Below are positions 27,911-36,679 of a DNA stretch of 64,000 bases, one piece after another. The stretch's first letter is position 1, and every line of letters starts with the position of its first letter. The position numbers and the translations under genes were made by a program. Below the pieces are notes generated by a model. It ran no database searches. It saw only the letters and a program-made list of their open reading frames with translations, and was not told the origin of the DNA. Source of the DNA: Mucilaginibacter sp. (lineage in GTDB: Bacteria > Bacteroidota > Bacteroidia > Sphingobacteriales > Sphingobacteriaceae); assembly GCA_030445275.1 (NCBI GenBank), contig JAUCSE010000050.1, forward strand, positions 1 to 64,000. The letters run 5' to 3'.

Positions 27911-28902
27911 TGGTCCACAGTAATATAATAGATAGCATTACTGATAAGCTTATTGGATTACCTGATCAGACAGAAGTATCAATTGCGATAATAAAAAACG
28001 GATCGACACGGTTTCTCGGATTTCTTAAAAAAGAAGGCAGTCTTACGCAAACGGATAATAAGGATGCTGCTTTTGAAATTGGTTCAATAACTAAAGTTTT
28101 TACAGCTAACATACTTGCGCAACTGGTGGCTGAAGGGCAGATTAATCTGGATGATCTGATAGAGAAGCATCTTCCATTTAAGCTTTTAAACAGTCCCCTT
28201 ATTACCTTGAAGCATTTGGTCAGCCACACTTCGGGCTTGCCACGATTGCCTGGTGATTTCTTGTCCTATCCAGACTACCTTGCAGAAAATCCATATCTTA
28301 ATTACAGTGAAGAGCGATTGATCTCCTATCTTACAAAAGATCTTCAACTTGAAAATTCACCCGGAACGCAATTCTTGTATTCGAATCTGGGAGCTGGGGT
28401 GTTAAGTTATGTACTATCGCAGATTGAAAATAAAAAGTTTGCGCTATTAGTTGCTGAGCGGATATTTAAGCCATTAGACATGGCTCATTCTGCATTTGAT
28501 AAAAACGAAATGAACACTGCTATTGTTAAAGGTATAGGAGCGGATGGAGCAATAGCCCATCATTGGGATGGTGGAATATTGAATGGTGCTCTGGGTATTA
28601 TATCCACTGCCACAGACATGTCGAAATTTGCACTTAAAGCCCTTGAGCTTGAGAATAAAGTTTATGACCTGCAACTCCAAGAGATAACAACCGTTCGTCA
28701 GGGAGTAATGATAGGAATGGGTTGGGCAGGTTCAAAAGATACAAATAAGTCTCCTGTTTACTGGCATAATGGGGGCTCAGCAGGCTATGCGGCATCTATT
28801 GCTTTTAACAGGGCAGATCAGACAGCAGTAGTTATATTGTCAAATATTGAACCTCATCAATATAATAAGCTCATAGGGCCTTATGTGCTAAAACTATTGT
28901 AA
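27910..28902 (+). CDS. beta-lactamase-fold serine hydrolase
   Basis: 330 residues of the class C beta-lactamase/esterase fold with SITK (SxxK, near residue 60), YSN (YxN, near 157) and HNG (third motif, near 281). There is no signal peptide, which is unusual because most relatives are exported. The ATG shares one base with the stop of the kelch regulator, so translation is coupled. Family members include DD-peptidases, esterases and beta-lactamases; a resistance role should not be assumed. A soluble esterase linked to the regulator is the safest reading. Confidence 0.85.
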   Translation: MVHSNIIDSITDKLIGLPDQTEVSIAIIKNGSTRFLGFLKKEGSLTQTDNKDAAFEIGSITKVFTANILAQLVAEGQINLDDLIEKHLPFKLLNSPLITLKHLVSHTSGLPRLPGDFLSYPDYLAENPYLNYSEERLISYLTKDLQLENSPGTQFLYSNLGAGVLSYVLSQIENKKFALLVAERIFKPLDMAHSAFDKNEMNTAIVKGIGADGAIAHHWDGGILNGALGIISTATDMSKFALKALELENKVYDLQLQEITTVRQGVMIGMGWAGSKDTNKSPVYWHNGGSAGYAASIAFNRADQTAVVILSNIEPHQYNKLIGPYVLKLL

Positions 28903-29073
28903 TCCCTCTCACAAATCAATCCTGTTTCAAGAAAATTTGTATCATCCACAGGGAATATTCTAACTACACCATTGACAGTAAATGCAACGGGTATCACTTT
29001 CAGTAACATCTCCCAGTCCAAAATCAAACACGAGTAAACCGTGTTTCAATTATTAAATAAATATAGCCGGCAA

Positions 29074-29088
29074 TTAATGTTTTATTAA
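29074..29088. promoter_or_regulatory. shared 15-mer TTAATGTTTTATTAA (copy 2)
   Basis: Identical to 21211-21225 and located 127 bp upstream of the GH3 start, inside an AT-rich leader with no gene (28903-29200). Confidence 0.35.
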
Positions 29089-29200
29089 TCTCTTATTATT
29101 TATCGCGTATAGTTTTATCCGCAGTTAATCCAGTGATAGATTATGGCTTTTAAAGCCGTGGGAGAGACTGTGGATCAAATATTATAAACTAATAAATACT

Positions 29201-31471
29201 ATGAATTTTATGAAGAAAAAGAACGCCGCTATACTGGTTCTTTTAATACTGGCTTTTTGCTCGTTCCATGCTCCAAAAGCACCTGTTAAATACCCCTATC
29301 AAAATGATGCCTTACCCATTGAAAAAAGGGTTGCTGATCTGTTAAGCCGCATGACCACCGCCGAAAAGATACGACAGTTGGATATGTACCGCGGGCACGA
29401 GGTTGCTCATATGCAGGGGCACGAAGCCTCGTCCTATTCAGATAGCGCCAGGATAAATATTGGTACCGAAGGTATTGGCTCGGTGCATGACCTATACCCT
29501 TTAACGGCCGATATCACCAATCAGATACAACGTTACGCGGTTGAGCATACCCGCCTGGGCATCCCGGTTTTGTTTATTGAGGAAGGTTTGCACGGCTATT
29601 CGGGTTTAGGGAGCACCAGCTTCCCGGTACCTATGGCGCTGGCCGGTGCCTGGGATACGGCAATGGTCCATAAAGCGGGGCGTATTATAGCTACAGAAAT
29701 GCGTGCACATGGTGTACATATGGTACTAGGGCCCGTACTTTGCCTGCCGCGCGACCCACGCTGGGGCCGTGTAGAAGAAACTTATGGTGAAGACCCATAC
29801 CTGGCTGCAGCCAATGGAGTTGCCATGGTAAAAGGTTTGCAGGGAAGCAAACTGAGCAACCCTGATGCGGTATTGGCGGAGCCCAAGCACTTTGCCGTAC
29901 ATGGCATACCCGAGGCCGGCAGCAATATGGCACCCGTAAATATGGGCGAAAGGGAAGCTCGTTCCTCATTTTTATATGTATTTGAAAAAGCGATCAAGGA
30001 AGGCGGTGCGCTGGGCATGATGGCGGCCTACAGTGAGCTCGACGGGATACCTTGTGTTGATAATAAATGGTTGCTTAAGGATGTATTGCGTAAAGAATGG
30101 GGTTTTAAAGGTTTTGTACTGTCTGATCTGGGAGCCATAAAAATGTCGTATATCAACCATAAGGTTGCCGATAGTCCGGCTGATGCGATGGCGCAAACAC
30201 TCACCGCTGGATTGGATATGCAGTTTTATGATTTTCCGCATGATGAATTTAAGACGGCGATTATCCAGGCATTGAAAAGCAAACAATTGGCAGCAACTGA
30301 GCTTGACCGGGCGGTATCAGACGTGTTGCGGGTTAAATTTATGCTCGGCCTGTTTGATCACCCTTATATTGATGATACTTTAATAAAAAAAGTTTTTCAT
30401 ACCGATGCCAGCCGGCAGGCGGCGCTTAAATTGGCACAGGAAGGCATCAGCCTGTTAAAAAACGATAATTCGTTATTACCGTTAAGTGCCGATGTGCATT
30501 CGGTTGCGGTTATTGGCCCGCTGGCAGCCAGCACCTATCTGGGTGGGTATGCCAATGAACAGAGCAAGGGTGTAGCCATATTTGATGCCTTGAAGCAGAA
30601 GGCAGGCAGTGACATGAAGGTGGCATATGAAACCGGTTATTCGGCGGATACATCTACAGTAAAGCAAAAGGAAAACCTGCAAAAAGCGGTTGATCTGGTG
30701 AACCAATCTGATGTGGCGATTGTGGTATTGGGCGAGGATATTAAGGAGGTAGGTGAGGGCAAAGACAGGTCGAACCTTGATCTGAACCAAAATCAAACCC
30801 GTTTGATAGAAGCTATTCAAAAAACGGGTAAACCGATTGCTGTAGTACTTTTTAATGGCCGTCCGTTATGTATAAACTGGGTGGCTAAAAAAATCCCGGC
30901 TATAGTGGAATCATGGTTCCTGGGCGAAACTGGCGGTTTGGCTGTTGCCGATGTGCTGCTGGGAAAAGTTAATCCGTCAGGGAAATTACCGATGACTTTT
31001 CCGCGGTCGGTTGGGCAGCTACCTTATTACTATGATCATAAGCCTACATCCCGGCACGTATATGTTGATCAGGACACTTCGGCGCTGTTCCCCTTTGGGC
31101 ACGGGTTAAGCTATAGCAGTTTCCAGTATTCCGATCTGCATATCTCTCCGGCAAATATTCCGCTTAATGGCTCGGTTACTATCAGCATCACCGTAAAAAA
31201 CACAGGTAAGGTTGAGGGTACCGAGGTCGTGCAATTGTATATACGCGATGTAATAGCCAGTGTTACCACACCTGTTAAAGCCCTAAAGGGTTTTAACCGC
31301 ATCAGCCTGAAACCCGGTGAGAGCGGCAAAGTACAGTTTAAGCTAAACCATGAGGAACTGATGCTCTGGAACCGGCAAATGAAACAGGTTGTTGAGCCCG
31401 GCGAGTTTAATGTAATGGTGGGTAGTTCATCGGAGGATATCAGGCAGAAGGGTAGTTTTTGGGTGCGTTAG
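29201..31471 (+). CDS. GH3 beta-glucosidase/xylosidase-type enzyme
   Basis: 756 residues with an N-terminal export signal (MKKKNAAILVLLILAFCSFHA). Domains follow the standard GH3 order: a TIM barrel with KHFAVHG and the nucleophile Asp in FVLSDLGAI (about residue 310), an alpha/beta sandwich with KNDNSLLPL and ESWFLGETGG, and a C-terminal Fn3-like domain (NTGKVEGTEVVQLYI). GH3 enzymes release beta-linked glucose, xylose or similar residues. A second ATG three codons in could be the true start. It is alone on its strand and converges on the utilisation locus, with which it may cooperate. Confidence 0.92.
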   Translation: MNFMKKKNAAILVLLILAFCSFHAPKAPVKYPYQNDALPIEKRVADLLSRMTTAEKIRQLDMYRGHEVAHMQGHEASSYSDSARINIGTEGIGSVHDLYPLTADITNQIQRYAVEHTRLGIPVLFIEEGLHGYSGLGSTSFPVPMALAGAWDTAMVHKAGRIIATEMRAHGVHMVLGPVLCLPRDPRWGRVEETYGEDPYLAAANGVAMVKGLQGSKLSNPDAVLAEPKHFAVHGIPEAGSNMAPVNMGEREARSSFLYVFEKAIKEGGALGMMAAYSELDGIPCVDNKWLLKDVLRKEWGFKGFVLSDLGAIKMSYINHKVADSPADAMAQTLTAGLDMQFYDFPHDEFKTAIIQALKSKQLAATELDRAVSDVLRVKFMLGLFDHPYIDDTLIKKVFHTDASRQAALKLAQEGISLLKNDNSLLPLSADVHSVAVIGPLAASTYLGGYANEQSKGVAIFDALKQKAGSDMKVAYETGYSADTSTVKQKENLQKAVDLVNQSDVAIVVLGEDIKEVGEGKDRSNLDLNQNQTRLIEAIQKTGKPIAVVLFNGRPLCINWVAKKIPAIVESWFLGETGGLAVADVLLGKVNPSGKLPMTFPRSVGQLPYYYDHKPTSRHVYVDQDTSALFPFGHGLSYSSFQYSDLHISPANIPLNGSVTISITVKNTGKVEGTEVVQLYIRDVIASVTTPVKALKGFNRISLKPGESGKVQFKLNHEELMLWNRQMKQVVEPGEFNVMVGSSSEDIRQKGSFWVR

Positions 31472-31532
31472 ATATTAGATGTGCAAATGTGCAGATTGCA
31501 AATGACGCGTTTTGAGCGTTGTCAATGCGCCA

Positions 31533-31551
31533 ATGTTGTCGGTGACAACAT
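31533..31551. repeat. small hairpin ATGTTGTC-GGT-GACAACAT
   Basis: A perfect 8-bp stem with a 3-nt loop, 61 bp after the GH3 stop. It has no T-run. Confidence 0.45.
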
Positions 31552-31618
31552 CAGTAATGGTGCAGTAAGGCTGTGAATTTAAATATTTGATTATCAGGTA
31601 TTCAGGGATGTTCACGGT

Positions 31619-31636
31619 GTTCACGGGGGCGTGAAC
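31619..31636. repeat. small hairpin GTTCACG-GGGG-CGTGAAC
   Basis: A perfect 7-bp stem with a 4-nt G loop, preceded by a direct GTTCACGGT word. The region 31472-31732 otherwise holds only the terminator. Confidence 0.45.
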
Positions 31637-31677
31637 AGTATAAGGATTTTCACTCCTGCTCAGAAGATAATTTTAAT

Positions 31678-31709
31678 AAAAGCCCGGGGATCAATGATCT
31701 CCGGGCTTT
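31678..31709 (-). terminator. terminator of the polysaccharide utilisation locus
   Basis: AAAGCCCGGGGATC, loop, GATCTCCGGGCTTT, with one G-T pair. Read on the minus strand it is followed by TTATTAAAAT, fitting termination after the GH71/99-like gene that ends at 31733. It may also stop GH3 read-through. Confidence 0.7.
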
Positions 31710-31732
31710 GCTGATTGTAGAGATGTAGGGTA

Positions 31733-33025
31733 CTAAGGTTTTGGTACAGTTGGTCGCACGGTAGTTAGTGCAATCTGTCCCTTAAACATTTTAGCGCCGT
31801 CGCCGGTTAGCCTCAGGTAATAATCAGAAGAGCAGGGAGTACCGTCTTCATCAAGTGATTTAAAGCCTGACCCTGCCGGAACAAAAGCTTGACTTTCTGC
31901 GGTTTTGGCGATCTGGTTGCTTTCATTGTATTCGTCAAACATCGAAATATAAATGCCTTGTGCTCCAACTCTTTTCATGTTATAAAATTGCCTCCACATG
32001 AAATCGCCATGGGCTCTTTGTCGTGCACTTAAATCGCCAGGTAAAACACAGGGTTGGTAATCAATACCATTGCTATTACAAAAAGCCTGATCAGGTGAGT
32101 TGATGGTATTGTAGAAATTGTCTGATTCAATTACATTACCTATACGGCCCACCATCCACGGAGACAACATATCAAAAGTTTTATAGGTGTTCAGGAAACC
32201 GGGCCTGGAATCACTTTCCTCTTTAAGCCAATGAGTTGGCACACCGCCAATAACATAACAACCCTTGCTTTGAAACCATTTAATAACTGCGGTGCAGGTT
32301 TCTGCCGAAAAATTATGATTGTTATCGTTGAAACCAAACCCCCAGATACACACTACAGGTTTGCCATTTTGTTTGGCATAAGCCGAGGATGCAGTAAGAG
32401 CCGACATTTTATTGGTCCAGTCGGTTTCCATTTCTGTTGCCATGTTTGTCCAGCCGCTTACATCATACATAATGTAAAATTTTACGCCATTTTTTTCAGC
32501 CGCGATCTTTACCTTGGCTGCCATAGCATCACGCACCGGCCCTTCAAGTCCGCTGGGGTTAAAACGCTGTAAGGCGGCCCCATCAATGCCATAGTCTTTC
32601 ATCCACTTAAACTGTACATCAACTGTTTGATCGGTATACGACGAGAACACCCGCGCTTCGCTACCATTATTCAAATTAGGATAATCGGTTTTAAAGGTGG
32701 CGGTATAATCGCGCACATCAGGCCATGCATATATAGTGGTATTGGTTGGCGAAGGAGGTTTTGCCCAGTTGTTTGACCAATGCCAAAACATGTTTATGGG
32801 CGATCCATCACCAGTTGCGGCAAACCAGCCCTGGTAACCCACAATAACTTTACCTACCACATCGCCTACCGGCGAGGGAGTAACGTCAATAGGGGTTTGA
32901 GGTTTATCAGCCGGTAGGGGTACCGAATTATCACCGCTCTTTTTTGAACAACTGCTCATTGAATAGCTGCTCATCATGGAAAATAAGATTATCAGGTATA
33001 ATGTGCTGAATTTATTCTTTCTCAT
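31733..33025 (-). CDS. GH71/99-like glycoside hydrolase, lipoprotein
   Basis: 430 residues with a lipoprotein signal (SSYSMSSCSKKS). A TIM-barrel-like region carries VGKVIVGYQGWFAATGDGS, FKWMKDYGIDGAALQRF, KFYIMYDVSGW and VVCIWGFGFND, the pattern annotated as GH71/99-like. Characterised GH99 enzymes cleave alpha-mannosides internally and GH71 cleaves alpha-1,3-glucans; Bacteroidota members like this are mostly uncharacterised. It is the last gene of the locus, 51 bp after GH43. A surface or periplasmic location is expected from the Cys. Confidence 0.8.
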   Translation of the reverse strand: MRKNKFSTLYLIILFSMMSSYSMSSCSKKSGDNSVPLPADKPQTPIDVTPSPVGDVVGKVIVGYQGWFAATGDGSPINMFWHWSNNWAKPPSPTNTTIYAWPDVRDYTATFKTDYPNLNNGSEARVFSSYTDQTVDVQFKWMKDYGIDGAALQRFNPSGLEGPVRDAMAAKVKIAAEKNGVKFYIMYDVSGWTNMATEMETDWTNKMSALTASSAYAKQNGKPVVCIWGFGFNDNNHNFSAETCTAVIKWFQSKGCYVIGGVPTHWLKEESDSRPGFLNTYKTFDMLSPWMVGRIGNVIESDNFYNTINSPDQAFCNSNGIDYQPCVLPGDLSARQRAHGDFMWRQFYNMKRVGAQGIYISMFDEYNESNQIAKTAESQAFVPAGSGFKSLDEDGTPCSSDYYLRLTGDGAKMFKGQIALTTVRPTVPKP

Positions 33026-33076
33026 CTATTTTATTTAAGGTGTTAATGGATTAACATGTCGGTTTAAACAAACAGT

Positions 33077-34027
33077 TTATTTTTTGATCCCGCTTGTTTG
33101 TACCACCATTTTAATGGTGCCATCGGCATTATAATAAAGCTTGTCTACACAAACAGACCTTTCCCAGTCCTGGTGCGATATGGAGCTGTTATGATAAAAA
33201 GAATACCATTGTCCTTTGAACTGCACAATGGAGCCATGATTGGTAAAACTATCGGTAGGGTCCATATAAACACCCTTATAGGTCCATGGTCCCAACGGAC
33301 TTTTACTGGTGGCATAGTTCATTCGGTTATGCTTACCGTTTACATCATGGTTGTCTGAGTACGACAGATAGTAGATACCATTTCTTTTATGCACCCAGCT
33401 GGCCTCGTGAAAATCCTGCAGGCCTTCCATGAGTTTCATTTCGCCATCGATCTCTACCATGTTATCCTTGAGCTTGCCGCCTTTACAGGTTCCGCCGCCG
33501 CCATAATAAAAATAGGCCTGCCCATCGTCGTCAACAAATACGCAAGGGTCAATCATTGATTCCAGCCCTTTAATGTAGCCCTGTACCTTAAAACCACTTG
33601 CAGGACTTTTACTGGTTGCCACACCTATTTTCCAGCTGTTGTTCCATTTGGTATCGCTGGGGTGCGGGAAATAAAAGTAGTAAGTGCCATTTTTATAAGC
33701 ACAATCGGGCGCCCACATAAAGCCGCCTTCGGGCCTGCCCCATGGTACCTGGCTGGCACGCAGTATTTCGCCATGGTCTTTCCAGTGCACCATATCATCA
33801 GTCGAAAAAACATGGTATTGATCCATCAAATCGCATCCGCGTGCGGGAGATATATCATGCGATGCATATACATACAAACGGCCATCGGCCCATACATGTG
33901 CTGAAGGATCGGCAGTATACATCTGGGTGATAAATGGATTGGTTTGCGCCTGGCCAGTATTAACCGAAAAAGCGGAAACCATCAAAAATAGAGATAAGTA
34001 AATAGTTGATCTTTTGAATGTTAGCAT
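33077..34027 (-). CDS. GH43 family glycoside hydrolase
   Basis: 316 residues with a signal peptide (ends TGQAQ). The five-bladed propeller catalytic residues are visible: Asp40 in TADPSAHVW (base), Asp in SMIDPCVF (pKa modulator) and Glu in DFHEASWV (acid). GH43 enzymes remove arabinofuranose or xylose side chains. It lies downstream of DUF3823, separated by a strong hairpin, and 51 bp before the GH71/99-like gene. Confidence 0.92.
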   Translation of the reverse strand: MLTFKRSTIYLSLFLMVSAFSVNTGQAQTNPFITQMYTADPSAHVWADGRLYVYASHDISPARGCDLMDQYHVFSTDDMVHWKDHGEILRASQVPWGRPEGGFMWAPDCAYKNGTYYFYFPHPSDTKWNNSWKIGVATSKSPASGFKVQGYIKGLESMIDPCVFVDDDGQAYFYYGGGGTCKGGKLKDNMVEIDGEMKLMEGLQDFHEASWVHKRNGIYYLSYSDNHDVNGKHNRMNYATSKSPLGPWTYKGVYMDPTDSFTNHGSIVQFKGQWYSFYHNSSISHQDWERSVCVDKLYYNADGTIKMVVQTSGIKK

Positions 34028-34090
34028 AGTTATTAATGTTTGTTGTTATTGGGGGACTTTTATTTGCTTGTTAATCAGTGATAAATGAAA

Positions 34091-34122
34091 AACCAAAAGA
34101 GCAGCATGCCGCTCTTTTGGTT
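34091..34122 (-). terminator. hairpin terminator inside the utilisation locus
   Basis: Perfect 12-bp arms AACCAAAAGAGC and GCTCTTTTGGTT with an 8-nt loop. Read on the minus strand it is followed by TTTCATTTATC after TT, so a T-run is present. It sits between DUF3823 and GH43, which suggests partial termination that lowers enzyme transcripts relative to susC/susD. Confidence 0.75.
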
Positions 34123-34131
34123 CAGGTATTA

Positions 34132-34836
34132 TTAAGGAACTTGTACTTCGATTACATCAGAATAGTTATACTGTTTAAAGCTATCATCAACCCTTACACC
34201 AACCCTTGCATAAAACGTTCTTCCGGTTTTAAGATTGGGGATGGTTAGGGTATATGTTTTTCCAACTACATCGGCATAGCTGCTGTTCAGGGTTATCTTA
34301 TTAACATCGCTGTAGCTATTAATATTTGCACCACTACCAACAAATTTGGTGTCGTTTACAAAAGGCTTAACATCAATTATCTGGGGTAAACCGGCAGGTA
34401 TCGGCGCTACCAGGCTAAACGTTAAGGTAAGTGTAGTACCCGATAAATTACTGGTGACATTGGTAACCGTTAAATAAGGCGTAATGGTAAAATCATGCGA
34501 AGTGGTACCGCTGATGTCCAGTTCTGTACCGGTTACAGGCCAAAAAGCGCCACCATATGGTGTAACCCGGTAATGTCCTTTAAACAATTTCTCGTCCTCA
34601 AAAGTCCCATCCTGTTTACTTGGGATGAATTGTGGAGTGGGTGTAGCGCTCCAGCTCAGTTCTTCCAGTTTTATTTGGATACCATTGGTTTCTGTTAATA
34701 TATTCTTGCCGGTAGTTTTGTCAATGATGTTGCCTTTAAAACCGGCATTCGGCCCCTGCAGGTTATCAACCTTGGAGCAGGATGAAGCGGTAAACAAAGT
34801 TAGCGCAATTAACAATCCGTTTATTATTTTCTTCAT
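34132..34836 (-). CDS. DUF3823 family lipoprotein
   Basis: 234 residues with a lipobox (LFTASSCSKVDN). The N-terminal carboxypeptidase-regulatory-like domain (GFKGNIIDKTTGKNILTETNGIQIKLEEL) and a C-terminal beta-sandwich (TVTNVTSNLSGTTLTLTFSL) match DUF3823, which is often found downstream of susD. It is probably a surface glycan-binding accessory protein. It lies 17 bp after susD. Confidence 0.85.
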   Translation of the reverse strand: MKKIINGLLIALTLFTASSCSKVDNLQGPNAGFKGNIIDKTTGKNILTETNGIQIKLEELSWSATPTPQFIPSKQDGTFEDEKLFKGHYRVTPYGGAFWPVTGTELDISGTTSHDFTITPYLTVTNVTSNLSGTTLTLTFSLVAPIPAGLPQIIDVKPFVNDTKFVGSGANINSYSDVNKITLNSSYADVVGKTYTLTIPNLKTGRTFYARVGVRVDDSFKQYNYSDVIEVQVP

Positions 34837-34853
34837 GATACAGTTTTTTTAAA

Positions 34854-36665
34854 TTAATAATTAGGGTTGTTTGGATACAGGTTAGGGTTTTTACCCAACT
34901 CGCCGCCAGGTAAGCCTTCGTAGTAAAACTTCTTTTCAAAAGTGTATGACCGTTGGAAATTCTCAACTTCCCTAAGAAATATAAATTTCCCCTCGTTAAG
35001 AACCAGGTACGGAACCAGCGCATGAAACCGGGTATTATCCAGTATCCTATCGGCTATTCTCCAGCGGCGGATATCCCACCAGTAATGCTTTTCAAAAGCA
35101 AGTTCCATGCAACGTTCATTACGCACGTAATCAACAGTAATATCACCCGGACTAGCTAATGTCGCGCCTGCACGGGTCCTGATCTGGTTAATTATGGTGA
35201 GGGCATCGGCGTTATCTCCTGTTTCCACATCGGCCTCGGCGCGGTTTAACAACACTTCGGCATAACGCATATCTATCCAGCTGGTGGTGCTTTTATAAAG
35301 ACCGCATTCGGCTATAGGTTTGTTTGGATCGATGTATTTCCGTACATAAAAGCCGGTACGCGTTTTATCGTCGCCATCGGTGCTAATACCGGTAAAACCA
35401 ATAATACGTTTACCACTAAACAAGGCATCGGTGCTACCAGCCAGGTGGCGGAACGACTGGTTCGGCGGGTTGCCGCTCAATTCATCGGCCGCTGTGCCGG
35501 TAAAGTGTTCGTAAATTCCCCTTTGAACATCAAACGTAAGTCCCCTTAAAGTAGCTCCGGGAAAATATACGGTAGCCAGTAAGCGTGGTTCCAGACCAGC
35601 CATGATGTCGCCGGTGCTGGTAAAGCGTTTTGGCGTGCCATCGGTATTAGTGATGGTAAGGTTAGCAAAACGTTCCACAAGCTCCATGGTAGGATAGGCA
35701 CGCGATAAACCATCGGCAGTCATATAACGCGGCGACATGGTAGCATCCCAACTGTGAGCTGTATTGCTTGGTAGGGAATAATCTTTAACCAAAATATTTT
35801 CTGGGCTATCCTGATCCAGGAATATATTGATATAGTTCTGCACTTTGTCGGCATTTTTCTGGTACAGGCTGTAGTGACCTTCCAGCAGTTTAGCGGCATC
35901 AATAGCCTGTTTGAAAAAGCCGGGAGCTTCTGCTGCTGCGATACCCACATAGCCGGCTGTTTGCGCGTCGCCGGCAACAAAGTTTGTTGATCCGTATTTT
36001 GCAACGGTGCCGGCATACACCATGGCCCTTGATTTAAGTGCGGCTGCTACATAACGATTGGCTCTGCCACGTACACTGGTTTCAGGCATCATCTGGTAAG
36101 CCTTATCCAGGTCATCGCCTATAAATTTCCATACATCTACCTCTTTATCGCGATGCACCTGCAGCGTGCCAATATCTGCCGGGTAATCCTGAACTGTTTT
36201 AACGATAGGTATGCCACCGTAACGTTTAACCAAAGCAAAATAAAAGTATGCCCTGCAAAAATAGGCTTCGCCTAACCACTGGTTTTTTTGAGCATCGGTG
36301 AAACTGGCTGCATACTTGGGTAAAGCATCAATCAATACGTTTACCGTGCGGATGTTATTATAAGGCCAGTAACCAAAGCCCCCGGTGCCGTCATAGGTAC
36401 TTCCGTATGGGCCCACCATCTCGCCGCAAAGCGCTCCCGGATGATAAAAATTTTGCCAGTCCTGGTTAAAGCCATTGTTTTGCTCATATTTAAAATCCTC
36501 AATGGGTAGTGTTTTGTAAATATTTGCAAAATAGGATGTTATACCGCTCGCACTTGAAAATACAGCATCGTCGCCCAGGACATTCAGTGGGGCAACCGCT
36601 AATTTATGGCAGGAAGCAAAAATGAGCCCTGCTGCTATTGTTATTATATATTTAAATCTTTTCAT
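34854..36665 (-). CDS. SusD/RagB family nutrient-uptake lipoprotein
   Basis: 603 residues with a lipobox (LIFASCHKLAV). The TPR-rich SusD fold is evident from AYFCRAYFYFALVKRYGGIPIV, YRYAEVLLNRAEAD and VRNERCMELAFEKHYWWDIRRWR. SusD is a surface lipoprotein that caps SusC and binds the glycan. It follows susC by 14 bp. Ligand specificity cannot be read from sequence. Confidence 0.95.
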   Translation of the reverse strand: MKRFKYIITIAAGLIFASCHKLAVAPLNVLGDDAVFSSASGITSYFANIYKTLPIEDFKYEQNNGFNQDWQNFYHPGALCGEMVGPYGSTYDGTGGFGYWPYNNIRTVNVLIDALPKYAASFTDAQKNQWLGEAYFCRAYFYFALVKRYGGIPIVKTVQDYPADIGTLQVHRDKEVDVWKFIGDDLDKAYQMMPETSVRGRANRYVAAALKSRAMVYAGTVAKYGSTNFVAGDAQTAGYVGIAAAEAPGFFKQAIDAAKLLEGHYSLYQKNADKVQNYINIFLDQDSPENILVKDYSLPSNTAHSWDATMSPRYMTADGLSRAYPTMELVERFANLTITNTDGTPKRFTSTGDIMAGLEPRLLATVYFPGATLRGLTFDVQRGIYEHFTGTAADELSGNPPNQSFRHLAGSTDALFSGKRIIGFTGISTDGDDKTRTGFYVRKYIDPNKPIAECGLYKSTTSWIDMRYAEVLLNRAEADVETGDNADALTIINQIRTRAGATLASPGDITVDYVRNERCMELAFEKHYWWDIRRWRIADRILDNTRFHALVPYLVLNEGKFIFLREVENFQRSYTFEKKFYYEGLPGGELGKNPNLYPNNPNY

Positions 36666-36679
36666 ATCACATTTATGTT

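Noticed and set aside
27910..28902. Antibiotic-resistance beta-lactamase
   Set aside because: The fold and motifs are shared by esterases and peptidases, there is no export signal, and the context is a carbohydrate regulator.
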